DNA from: Kordiimonas lipolytica
GTDB lineage: Bacteria > Pseudomonadota > Alphaproteobacteria > Sphingomonadales > Kordiimonadaceae
DNA length: 64,000 nucleotides
Assembly (NCBI RefSeq): GCF_001550065.1
Contig: NZ_LRUB01000036.1
Location: forward strand, 288,501-352,500
Direction of reading: 5' to 3'
Below the pieces are notes generated by a model. That model ran no database searches, was not told where the DNA came from, and saw only the letters and a program-made list of their open reading frames with translations. The position numbers were made by a program, and so were the translations under genes. Position 1 is the first letter of the stretch, and each line of letters starts with the position of its first letter. Below are positions 35,974-45,383 of this stretch, one piece after another.

Positions 35974-36012
35974 TTTGGTGTCTAATCTGAAAGTGGAAGA
36001 GTAATCAGCAAG

Positions 36013-36540
36013 ATGGACGGCGCACATATGAAAGAAACTGGCCCAATCGCAGTACATACCATCAGCGTTATCGTGGATAACGAGGCGGGCGTGCTGGCGC
36101 GCGTAATCGGCCTGTTTTCAGGCCGCGGCTACAATATTGAAAGCCTGACGGTGTCAACGGTGGACACCAGCCATGAGACATCCCGGATCACGATCGTGAC
36201 ATCCGGCACGCGCATGGTGATCGAACAGATCAAGGCCCAGCTGGACCGCCTGGTGCCGGTGCACAAGGTGGCGGACCTGACGATCGAGGGTGATTTCGTT
36301 AGCCGGGACCTGGCGCTTGTGAAAGTGGCAGGCGTTGGCGAAAAGCGGGTTGAGGCTCTTCGTCTGGCGGAAGCCTTCCGTGCGCAGGTGGTGGATGCCA
36401 GCCGCGACAGTTTTGTTTTTGAGCTTACGGGGGCCGCGAACAAGCTGGATGCGTTCGTTGACCTGATGAGTGAGCTTGGACTTGTGGAGGTTGCCCGCAC
36501 GGGTGCCGTGGCGCTTGCGCGCGGTCAGCAGGGCCTGTGA
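36013..36540 (+). CDS. ilvN: Acetolactate synthase small (regulatory) subunit
   Basis: At 175 residues it has an N-terminal ACT domain (HTISVIVDNEAGVLARVIGLFSGRGYNIES, about 15-45) that binds valine for feedback control, and a C-terminal domain that activates the catalytic subunit. An internal ATG at 36028 (MKETGP) is an alternative start; GGAAGAG lies ahead of 36013. The symbol could be ilvH. Confidence 0.95.
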   Translation: MDGAHMKETGPIAVHTISVIVDNEAGVLARVIGLFSGRGYNIESLTVSTVDTSHETSRITIVTSGTRMVIEQIKAQLDRLVPVHKVADLTIEGDFVSRDLALVKVAGVGEKRVEALRLAEAFRAQVVDASRDSFVFELTGAANKLDAFVDLMSELGLVEVARTGAVALARGQQGL

Positions 36541-36554
36541 GCAGCCGCATGTTC

Positions 36555-36642
36555 GTCACTCGCCGGCTTGACCGGCGAGTCCATAGCGGCAGAAAATATA
36601 GGTGAATCAATAGATTCGCCGATCAAGTCGGCGAATGACGAC
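36555..36642. repeat. REP-like inverted-pair element, copy 2
   Basis: The left arm starts GTCACTCGCCGGCTTGACCG and the right arm ends AAGTCGGCGAATGAC. Compared with copy 1 (31940-32020) the bases that differ in each hairpin stem change in pairs, so pairing is kept. It lies in the ilvN-ilvC gap, inside a probable operon. Confidence 0.85.
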
Positions 36643-36665
36643 TTTTAGAATGAGATATGTTTTGA

Positions 36666-37715
<1,050 letters not shown>

Positions 37716-37721
37716 GACGTC

Positions 37722-37943
37722 GGACCAAAGTCCCTCGCCTTGCGGCTCGGTGTACTTTGATCCGGTTCCAAATTGCCAAATCCGTCTTTGAGGCGGCTCT
37801 GCAGACGGATTTGCAGGATTTCGGAATCTGAGGGACGAAATCCTGCCCAGACATATTGGTTAAACAGGCGCGGAAGCGCTTCAAGCCTGTTTAACGCCAT
37901 AGTTTCCCTGAAGGAAAGTACACTGAGCGAAGCGAAGGACTTT
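37722..37943. repeat. 222-base element of nested and tandem perfect hairpins after ilvC
   Basis: Ends are inverted copies of each other: AAAGTCCCTCGCCTTGCGGC (from 37727) and the reverse of AGCGAAGCGAAGGACTTT (to 37943). Inside are three 11-bp perfect stems: CAAATCCGTCT/AGACGGATTTG (37777-37813), GCAGGATTTCG/CGAAATCCTGC (37813-37846) and GTTAAACAGGC/GCCTGTTTAAC (37859-37895). It resembles a non-autonomous mobile or REP-type element. No gene is present. Confidence 0.75.
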
Positions 37944-37995
37944 ACTTCAACTAGGATGAACTAATCCCCTTAGACTGCTCTCCAGTAGAGTTCAT

Positions 37996-38027
37996 GGGCG
38001 GCCCACTCCTGGGGTCGCCCTTTTTTT
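37996..38027 (+). terminator. Terminator after the ilvC region
   Basis: GGGCG-GCCCA pairs with TGGGG-CGCCC (37996-38020, with small bulges), followed by seven T. It closes the ilv transcript before the outer-membrane protein gene; 38028-38120 then holds only that gene's leader. Confidence 0.82.
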
Positions 38028-38120
38028 GCCTTGAAACAGGCGTATCAGGGAAAGATCGATTTACTGGGTCAGGCAGAGCTGCTAGGGCTCCCCCGGTTTC
38101 GAGGACAACAGGAGCATCCC

Positions 38121-38642
38121 ATGAATAAATTCACGATGGCAGGTCTATCCCTGTCGGCAGCGCTGGCATTTGCACCGTCGGCTTTCGCCGGTGACTTTAG
38201 TGGTCTATACGGCGGCATTGAAAGCTCGGTCGACGTCAGTGACCAGTCGGTGCTGGTGGGCGGCGTGATCGGCTACCGTATGGAACCGGTGCCTTATGTT
38301 GTTGTGGGCGTTGAGGGCAGCTATGGCAGCCATGTGGAAGGCACGCGCGACATTGAAGGCGCTGTTGGCGACTTCGGCGGCGAATGGGACATCACAGGCA
38401 TTGCCGGGATCGTTTTCGGCGACGACGACCAGAATATGGTCTATGGCTCCATCGGCTATATGAACGTGAGCTATGAGACCATCGGGGTGGTGGGTTCCAC
38501 CAGTGCCGATGACGTGCGCTTCGGCGCGGGTGTTGAGCACCAGTTCAGTGACCTCTTGTCGTTCCGCATCGGCGCAGACTATGCCAAGCCCGCGGGCGAG
38601 GCCACCTACCGCATCAAGGCAGGGCTGCTCGTAAATTTCTAA
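38121..38642 (+). CDS. Small outer-membrane beta-barrel protein
   Basis: This 173-residue protein has a clean signal peptide (MNKFTMAGLSLSAALAFAP, cleavage after SAFA near residue 22). Alternating beta strands follow (GLYGGIESSVDVS, YVVVGVEGSYGS), ending in VNF with a terminal Phe as in outer-membrane barrels. The size fits an eight-stranded barrel of the OmpA/OmpW/Omp25 kind. AGGAG precedes the ATG at 38121; the frame runs further up but lacks a signal there. Function unknown. Confidence 0.82.
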   Translation: MNKFTMAGLSLSAALAFAPSAFAGDFSGLYGGIESSVDVSDQSVLVGGVIGYRMEPVPYVVVGVEGSYGSHVEGTRDIEGAVGDFGGEWDITGIAGIVFGDDDQNMVYGSIGYMNVSYETIGVVGSTSADDVRFGAGVEHQFSDLLSFRIGADYAKPAGEATYRIKAGLLVNF

Positions 38643-38664
38643 GCTAGTGAGCGACGGTTAGAGG

Positions 38665-38692
38665 AAGGCGATCGCATGTCGGTCGCCTTTTT
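38665..38692 (+). terminator. Intrinsic terminator
   Basis: AAGGCGA (38665-38671) pairs with TCGCCTT (38683-38689), followed by TTTT. It ends the barrel-protein gene. Confidence 0.88.
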
Positions 38693-38748
38693 TGTTGCAA
38701 TCTTAGCCCGTCCGCGATTTGCTTTCGAAAATCACGAGGAGGGGGCTT

Positions 38749-39141
38749 TTGAATATTCTGATTTTCATACTTATGTTTTCCGCTACAGCTGATACCGCCG
38801 AAGGTAGTGTGCTGTGCGGTAAGGGCTATGCAACTGTTGGCGAGGCAATGGCATATGCACACGCTTTGGACGGTGGCGGTCGGATGCCGAGCGACGAATT
38901 TCTCCTTTACTTCGAAGAAAGCGACACTGGCATCCAGCAGTTAAGCCCAAATAGTTGGTATATAACGCTTCCCGGTCACCCTGCCCATCCCGCAGTAGCC
39001 TGCACGTCGATAACGAAGGCTGAGAGTCATGAGGACCCTCTGCAGACAGATTTCACTTTGGTATGTGAAGGTGAGAAAACCGCCTGCAGAAAGCTGGACG
39101 CGCGGTTGCGTCCCAAAACATTACGAGTAAGATTTAACTAG
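38749..39141 (+). CDS. Small exported protein of unknown function
   Basis: This 130-residue protein starts at TTG 38749, which is 6 nt behind a perfect AGGAGG. A signal peptide (MNILIFILMFSATADTAEG) is followed by a Cys-containing domain with cysteines near 24, 91, 106 and 114. Codon use is less GC-rich than in neighbours (many A/T third positions), suggesting a recently acquired gene (inference). No family recognised. Confidence 0.65.
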   Translation: MNILIFILMFSATADTAEGSVLCGKGYATVGEAMAYAHALDGGGRMPSDEFLLYFEESDTGIQQLSPNSWYITLPGHPAHPAVACTSITKAESHEDPLQTDFTLVCEGEKTACRKLDARLRPKTLRVRFN

Positions 39142-39145
39142 GTGG

Positions 39146-39718
39146 ATGACAGACATTCTCCCGATATCAACCGATCGTCTGATCCTCCGCTCGTTTCGCG
39201 AGGATGATGCGGTGGCGTTCCACGGCTGGCGCAATGACGCGGAGGTGGCGCGCTATACGCTGTGGGACTATCCCTTTGCCATTGACCGCGCCGAGAAATT
39301 CTGCCGCGAGCAGGCGGCGCTTGAGCCGTTCCCGGAAGGCCGGTACCACCAGCTGATGATCGAGGAGAAGGCAACAGGCCTTGCCATCGGTGACATCGGC
39401 GTGGGCAATGGTGTGACGCCAGAAGGAACAGGCCATGTCCGTATCGGCTATTCGCTCAGCACCAATGGGCAGGGCAAGGGCTATATGACCGAAGCACTGA
39501 GGGCTTTGCTGCCCGCGCTTGTGAAGCCCCTGCAGGTCGTCAAATTCTCTGCCGATATTGATGTGCGCAACCCGGCTTCGGGCCGGGTGCTGGAGCGCTT
39601 GGGCTTCAAACCGGTCGGCCCGGTGCACCTGAAGCGCACGTTCGTCAAGGGTGAATGGTGCGACGAGCAAGACTATGAACTGGACGTGGCAGGCAGTTGG
39701 CTCAGCAACAAAGAATAG
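39146..39718 (+). CDS. RimJ/RimL-type GNAT acetyltransferase
   Basis: This 190-residue protein begins STDRLILRSFREDDA, the usual start of RimJ/RimL GNATs. GYSLSTNGQGKGYMTEALRAL near 101-121 holds the acetyl-CoA loop, and VRNPASGRVLERLGFK near 147-162 is the C-terminal signature. It would acetylate a protein N-terminus or a small amine. It follows the exported unknown by 4 bases. Confidence 0.88.
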   Translation: MTDILPISTDRLILRSFREDDAVAFHGWRNDAEVARYTLWDYPFAIDRAEKFCREQAALEPFPEGRYHQLMIEEKATGLAIGDIGVGNGVTPEGTGHVRIGYSLSTNGQGKGYMTEALRALLPALVKPLQVVKFSADIDVRNPASGRVLERLGFKPVGPVHLKRTFVKGEWCDEQDYELDVAGSWLSNKE

Positions 39719-39755
39719 TTTCGCCTGTTACCAATTGAAATAAAATTTCCCAAAT

Positions 39756-39785
39756 TTGCCTCTTGCGATTATAAAATAATATGAT
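39756..39785 (+). promoter_or_regulatory. Candidate promoter for the leuA leader
   Basis: TTGCCT (39756-39761) and TATGAT (39780-39785) with an 18-bp gap lie in an AT-rich stretch 60 bases before the Leu-rich small ORF. Confidence 0.5.
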
Positions 39786-39847
39786 ACTCCTAAATTTCTC
39801 GGGCAAAAACGCCCGGATATACAGGATTTGCAAGGGGTCTAAGACGG

Positions 39848-40009
39848 ATGAACGGTCGGACACCACAAAAGAGACAGGCAAAAGCCATCGCCATTTCCAA
39901 AGCGGCGCCGGCTGATTTCACGCGCGTCATTCTTTCTTCCGGCCTCCTGATTACCCTCCTACTCGCTGGTCTATCGCTCCTTGGTGCGGGTCGACTTATC
40001 GGCCCTTGA
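39848..40009 (+). CDS. 53-residue Leu-rich small ORF ahead of leuA (leader peptide or membrane microprotein)
   Basis: It starts MNGRTPQKRQAKAIA and has a hydrophobic segment near residues 28-50 with LLITLLLAGLSLLG. Ten Leu codons include only one CTG, with CTA used twice and CTC/CTT otherwise, unusual in this GC-rich genome. A hairpin with its first arm at the stop codon (40004-40050 region, CCTTGAGCATC/GATGCTTAAGG) follows. Both a Leu-attenuation leader for leuA and a small inner-membrane protein are possible. Confidence 0.55.
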   Translation: MNGRTPQKRQAKAIAISKAAPADFTRVILSSGLLITLLLAGLSLLGAGRLIGP

Positions 40010-40052
40010 GCATCGCAAGCTGTGGCACATTTTCGTGCTCGGATGCTTAAGG
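40003..40052 (+). promoter_or_regulatory. Hairpin between the Leu-rich ORF and leuA
   Basis: CCTTGAGCATC pairs with GATGCTTAAGG (11 bp with one G-U) and overlaps the stop of the small ORF. An inner GCAC/GTGC stem lies in the loop. No T-run follows, so it is not a simple terminator. Together with the small ORF it could form a translation-coupled control of leuA. Confidence 0.45.
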
Positions 40053-40110
40053 GTAATGCCAGCTGAAGTCATTCATTCAGATCGTTACTAGAAATATCGG
40101 GAATAATGCC

Positions 40111-41676
40111 ATGTCACACAGTGAAGCAAACCGTGTGCGAATATTTGACACCACTTTGCGCGACGGCGAGCAATCGCCCGGCGCATCCATGACCCTGGAA
40201 GAGAAACTGCAGATCGCCCGCGTGCTGGAAAATATGCGCGTCGATGTGATCGAGGCCGGTTTCGCCATAGCATCAAACGGCGATTTCGAATGCGTGAACC
40301 GCATTGCGAAAGAGATCAAGGACAGCACTGTCTGTTCGCTTGCCCGCGCCGCCCTTGGCGATATCGACCGCGCCGGCGAGGCCATCAAGCCCGCCAATTC
40401 CGGCCGTATCCACACCTTCATCGCCACCAGCCCGCTTCATATGAAAGTGAAGCTGCAGATGGAACCAGAGGCGGTGATTGAGGCGATCCATGCCTCTGTT
40501 TCCCGCGCCTGCACCTTCACCAACGACGTGGAATGGTCGGCCGAGGATGCGACGCGCACTGAAATCGATTTCCTTTGCCGAGCGGTCGAGACCGCGATCA
40601 AGGCGGGGGCCACCACCATCAACCTGCCGGATACTGTGGGTTACGCCACGCCGCAGGAATATATGGACATGTTCAAGGCCGTGATTGAACGCGTGCCGAA
40701 TTCGGACAAGGCGATCTTTTCCACCCACTGCCATAATGACCTTGGGCTTGCGGTCGCCAACTCGCTCGCCGGTGTGGCGGGCGGCGCGCGCCAGGTGGAG
40801 TGCACCATCAATGGCATCGGCGAACGTGCCGGGAATGCCGCGATGGAAGAGATCGTGATGGCGCTGAAGGTGCGCGGTGATGCGCTGCCTTACCACACGC
40901 GCATCAAAACGGAAGAGATCATGCGGGCCAGTAAGCTCGTCTCCACCGTGACCGGCTTTACGGTTCAGAACAACAAGGCCATTGTGGGCGCCAACGCGTT
41001 CGCGCACGAAAGCGGTATCCACCAGGACGGTGTCCTGAAAGCTGCAGAGACCTATGAGATCATGACGCCGGAATCGGTGGGCGTGACCAAGTCTGTGCTG
41101 ACGATGGGCAAGCACTCCGGCCGCCACGCCTTCGCCGACAAGCTGAAGGACCTGGGCTACGAGCTTGGCGACAACGCCTTCCAGGAATGTTTCCGCCGCT
41201 TCAAGGAACTCGGGGACCGCAAAAAGAACATCTATGACGAGGATATCATTGCCCTTGTGGATGATGAGGTTGCCACCTGGGCCAACCGCATGCAGGTGAT
41301 CAGCCTGAATACCTATAGCTCGTCGAACGGCGAAGCTGTCGCCAACCTCACCATGGCGATCGACGGCGAAAAGGCCAAGACAGTCACCTATGGCTCCGGC
41401 CCCGTGGACGCGGCCTTCAACGCCATCAAGGACCTGATCGGCATGGAGCCGCACCTGCAGCTTTTCCAAGTGCATGCAGTCACCCAGGGGACGGACGCGC
41501 AGGCGGAATGTACGGTGCGCCTTGAAGAAGGTGGGCGCACGGTGAACGGGCAGGGCGCGCATGAAGATACGGTTACAGCCGCCGCGCGGGCTTATGTGTC
41601 TGCGGTGAACAAGCTTCTGGTCAAGCGCGAAAAGAAAGCGCCGGACGAAGCCGCAAAGGTGGTCGCAGCGAAATAG
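40111..41676 (+). CDS. leuA: 2-isopropylmalate synthase
   Basis: This 521-residue enzyme condenses acetyl-CoA with 2-oxoisovalerate, committing carbon to leucine. The TIM barrel starts [16 protein letters not shown] near residue 10. [15 protein letters not shown] near 208 supplies the metal-binding His residues, and [14 protein letters not shown] near 234 is the HMGL signature. The C-terminal regulatory domain (about 390-500) mediates leucine feedback. A terminator follows. Confidence 0.96.
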   Translation: MSHSEANRVRIFDTTLRDGEQSPGASMTLEEKLQIARVLENMRVDVIEAGFAIASNGDFECVNRIAKEIKDSTVCSLARAALGDIDRAGEAIKPANSGRIHTFIATSPLHMKVKLQMEPEAVIEAIHASVSRACTFTNDVEWSAEDATRTEIDFLCRAVETAIKAGATTINLPDTVGYATPQEYMDMFKAVIERVPNSDKAIFSTHCHNDLGLAVANSLAGVAGGARQVECTINGIGERAGNAAMEEIVMALKVRGDALPYHTRIKTEEIMRASKLVSTVTGFTVQNNKAIVGANAFAHESGIHQDGVLKAAETYEIMTPESVGVTKSVLTMGKHSGRHAFADKLKDLGYELGDNAFQECFRRFKELGDRKKNIYDEDIIALVDDEVATWANRMQVISLNTYSSSNGEAVANLTMAIDGEKAKTVTYGSGPVDAAFNAIKDLIGMEPHLQLFQVHAVTQGTDAQAECTVRLEEGGRTVNGQGAHEDTVTAAARAYVSAVNKLLVKREKKAPDEAAKVVAAK

Positions 41677-41703
41677 CCTGTGGGCAGGCATCTGTAATGT
41701 CGC

Positions 41704-41732
41704 AAAGGGCGTCCAGGTGGCGCCCTTTTTTT
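41704..41732 (+). terminator. Intrinsic terminator after leuA
   Basis: AAAGGGCG (41704-41711) pairs with CGCCCTTT (41721-41728), followed by a T-run. Confidence 0.92.
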
Positions 41733-41842
41733 CTGCGCTCGTCGGTTGCGCATATTCGTGTTGTCACTTTGGCTTAGAGTTATTAATGTTTCGCATCATT
41801 TTTCGCAGAGCCGAAAAAGGGGCCAAAAAGGGGGGGCGAGTA

Positions 41843-42664
41843 ATGCAGGTGGAAACGGTTGCAGATGCAACGCCTGCAGACATGTCTGAATACGTAAGGG
41901 CAGAACCGAAGCGCCGTGGTGCCAGCGGTGAAATGCCCTATCAGCTGACCGTGCGGCGCGGGTTCGGCGCCTTTGCTGTGCTTTTTGGCAGCCAGTTTTT
42001 TATCGGTATCCTGGTCAGTGTTTTGTTCGAGTTTGTCGGCGTGGCTTACGATATTCCCAGTCTGGCAAGCCAGAACATGCCGCTGGTCATGGCGATGAGC
42101 CTTGGCCTCAGCAGCTTGGTGACCTACCTTTGGGTTCGGGCGGACATGGGCCGTTTCGGGCCGACATTCGCGTCCCAGATCGGGCTCAGGCCCAGCAGGC
42201 TGGACCGGGGGCAAACGGTGGTTCTGATCCTGGGGGTGTTTCTCATGACCCGGGTTCTTGCCGGGCTATATGCCACTGCGCTTGAAGGGGGCATGCCGGG
42301 GTCCATGCCCAGGGGCGGTGCCGAACAGATATTCGATCAGGCGGCTGCAACCGGCGCAGCGGCCGCGACCATATTGATGTTTTTGCTGGCTTCGTTTGTG
42401 GCGCCCATCATTGAAGAGGTTGTCTTTCGGGGCTATCTCCAGTCAGCACTGAGGCGCAGGATACCGGCTTGGAGCGCAATCACAGTGGCTGCGCTTGTTT
42501 TCGCGGCTATTCACGGCAGCCTCATCTTGCTGCCACTCTATTTCATAATCGGTGCCGGACTCGGATATGTTTATGAACGTACCGCCAGCATTTATGCCGC
42601 GATAGGTCTGCATATGCTCAATAATGTCATTTTCAGCATTTTTGTGGTTGCCGGTTGGGCATAA
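41843..42664 (+). CDS. CPBP-family intramembrane metalloprotease (CAAX-like)
   Basis: This 273-residue membrane protein has about seven helices. The CPBP motifs are EEVVFRG near 191-197 (EExxxR) and FAAIHGS near 221 (FxxxH). Such proteins cleave or process membrane substrates, including some bacteriocin and prenyl-type targets. The ATG at 41843 follows an AAGGGGGG run; a start at 41786 would add 19 mostly basic residues. Confidence 0.88.
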   Translation: MQVETVADATPADMSEYVRAEPKRRGASGEMPYQLTVRRGFGAFAVLFGSQFFIGILVSVLFEFVGVAYDIPSLASQNMPLVMAMSLGLSSLVTYLWVRADMGRFGPTFASQIGLRPSRLDRGQTVVLILGVFLMTRVLAGLYATALEGGMPGSMPRGGAEQIFDQAAATGAAAATILMFLLASFVAPIIEEVVFRGYLQSALRRRIPAWSAITVAALVFAAIHGSLILLPLYFIIGAGLGYVYERTASIYAAIGLHMLNNVIFSIFVVAGWA

Positions 42665-42904
42665 CCGGGTGTGAGGTTCCCCTCTTGAGGTATGCAAAAA
42701 AGCCTACAATTTTACTGACTTAGGCCACATTTTGCGGATCTGGGCTGTTTGGTGCCAAAAAAAAGCAAAATATGGGACTATCTTGCGTCTAGCCTCTTGT
42801 GATTTACCCATATCTGGCCCATAACCGCTTTTATGCCTGCGTGATGACGGGTGTCTTCACGTAGGGTCAAAAATTCAGTCAAGCTTTCAGGATAAGAGGG
42901 TTAA
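42665..42904. other. 240-base gap upstream of mreB
   Basis: No gene is seen. The stretch is AT-rich around 42690-42780 and should contain the mreB operon promoter, but I could not pick one -35/-10 pair over others. Confidence 0.4.
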
Positions 42905-43939
<1,035 letters not shown>

Positions 43940-43990
43940 CCGGCCCTGAGCGGGCCATGGCACCGTGCCAAACCCCCGGGAGGTTGAACG

Positions 43991-44872
43991 CTGAGTCCGA
44001 CACTGCACTCCGCTAACCTGTCTTCATCCCCTCGCTTTCGCCGTGGTGGCAAGGCGAAGGGTGGGTTTTGGCCGTATATGCTGGTCGCCATAGCGCTTCT
44101 GACATTTGAATGGGTGGGCTCTGGCGTACCACACCAGATCCGTGCCTATGCCAATGATGTTGTGGCCCCAGTGCTTCGGGTGCTGGAGCAGCCCATTCGC
44201 GCCGTCCAGGCGGGCCTTGAACGTATCGCCGGCGTGTCTGACATCTATCTTGAAAATGAAACCCTGCGGGATGAAAACGACCGGCTTAGGCAGTGGCGGG
44301 AAGCCGCGATGCAGTTGAGCCGCGAGAACGAACGCCTTCGCGGCATGCTGAAGGTGCCAGGCCGCGAAGTGCCACCTGCTGCTACCACAAGGGTGATCGG
44401 CGTTGGCGGTGGCGCGTTCGAGCGCAGCGTTTTGATCGGTGCAGGGTCCGCGGACGACGTCAAGCGCGGCAGCCCGGTGGTGGACGAGACCGGCGTCGTG
44501 GGCCGCGTGATCCAGGTGGGCCGCTGGACCAGCCGGGTGCTGCTTCTGACAGATATCAACAGCCGGGTGCCGGTGCGGCTTGAGCGCACGGGTGATCTGG
44601 CGATTGCAGAGGGCCAGAACGAAAGCCTCCTAAGGCTTCGCTTCCTGCCGCAGGGCGTGCAGGTGAAGGAGGGTGACCGTTTGCTGACATCCGGCCATGG
44701 CGGCGCATTCCCACCTGACCTGCCTGTGGCGCGGGTGGTGGACGTGGTGGACGATTTCGTATTGCTTGAGCCGCTTGGCCTTCTTGGCAAGCTCGATTAT
44801 GTGCGGGTGATGGCCTATGAGCCAGTGCCCGAAGAGGCGACCCAACCAGAAGCACCAGGGGAGGGTAACTGA
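43991..44872 (+). CDS. mreC: MreC, rod-shape scaffold protein (apparent CTG start)
   Basis: MreC links MreB to the periplasmic synthesis machinery. It has a membrane helix near residues 30-48, a coiled coil (LENETLRDENDRLRQW), and a beta-barrel C-terminal domain. The first ATG in frame is at 44078, but this would begin inside the membrane helix, cut off the basic cytoplasmic tail (FRRGGKAKGG) and lack a ribosome site. A GGGAGG at 43978-43983 lies 7 nt before a CTG at 43991, and the frame is closed by TGA just upstream, so CTG is the best start, giving 293 residues. Confidence 0.85.
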   Translation: MSPTLHSANLSSSPRFRRGGKAKGGFWPYMLVAIALLTFEWVGSGVPHQIRAYANDVVAPVLRVLEQPIRAVQAGLERIAGVSDIYLENETLRDENDRLRQWREAAMQLSRENERLRGMLKVPGREVPPAATTRVIGVGGGAFERSVLIGAGSADDVKRGSPVVDETGVVGRVIQVGRWTSRVLLLTDINSRVPVRLERTGDLAIAEGQNESLLRLRFLPQGVQVKEGDRLLTSGHGGAFPPDLPVARVVDVVDDFVLLEPLGLLGKLDYVRVMAYEPVPEEATQPEAPGEGN

Positions 44873-45381
44873 TGAACGCAGCACGCCGTCCCGCCATGGC
44901 ATCCTTCGGTTTCGCCGGCTTTGTGCCGCTGATCGCCTGTTTTGTCATGGTTATCCTGATGATGCTGCCACTGGGGACGGGGGCGGCCAACATCGCTATG
45001 CCGAACCTTGTGCTGATTGGCGTTTTTTACTGGTTGTCTTCGCGCCCAATCCTGATGCCATATGGCGCCTGCGCAGTGCTTGGCTTCTTCCTGGATCTGT
45101 GGCTGGACGTGCCCATGGGGCTGAACATGGTCCTTCTGCTGCTGACACGTCTTTTCGTTCTCAACCAGCTCAAGCACTATAAGGGCCGCAGCCGTCTTGT
45201 GCATTGGGTCATCTTTGCTGTTCTGTCGTTTGGCCTCTATCTTTTGTCCTGGCTGCTGATCTCGCTGGTTTATGGCACAATGCTGCCACCCGAGCCGCTG
45301 GCGCTGCAGTGGGTGATCACTGCCTTTTCCTATGCGCCCGTTGGGTTTGTACTTGGGCGTCTTAGACGGGCAGCGATGTAA
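44872..45381 (+). CDS. mreD: MreD, rod-shape membrane protein
   Basis: This 169-residue membrane protein has about five helices and lies between MreC and PBP2, as expected. The start overlaps the mreC stop (TGATG). It is a core member of the elongasome, though its exact activity is unclear. Confidence 0.9.
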   Translation: MNAARRPAMASFGFAGFVPLIACFVMVILMMLPLGTGAANIAMPNLVLIGVFYWLSSRPILMPYGACAVLGFFLDLWLDVPMGLNMVLLLLTRLFVLNQLKHYKGRSRLVHWVIFAVLSFGLYLLSWLLISLVYGTMLPPEPLALQWVITAFSYAPVGFVLGRLRRAAM

Positions 45382-45383
45382 GG

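Noticed and set aside
34270..36057. 595-codon open frame antisense to ilvB
   Set aside because: Shadow of a GC-rich gene; His/Arg-rich composition and no protein motif. The plus-strand gene has clear TPP-enzyme motifs.
37777..37895. CRISPR or integron attC-like array
   Set aside because: Hairpin stems are all different, spacers are not of equal length, and there is no cas or integrase gene.
40273..41691. 472-codon open frame antisense to leuA
   Set aside because: Same kind of shadow; no domain pattern, and leuA is certain on the plus strand.
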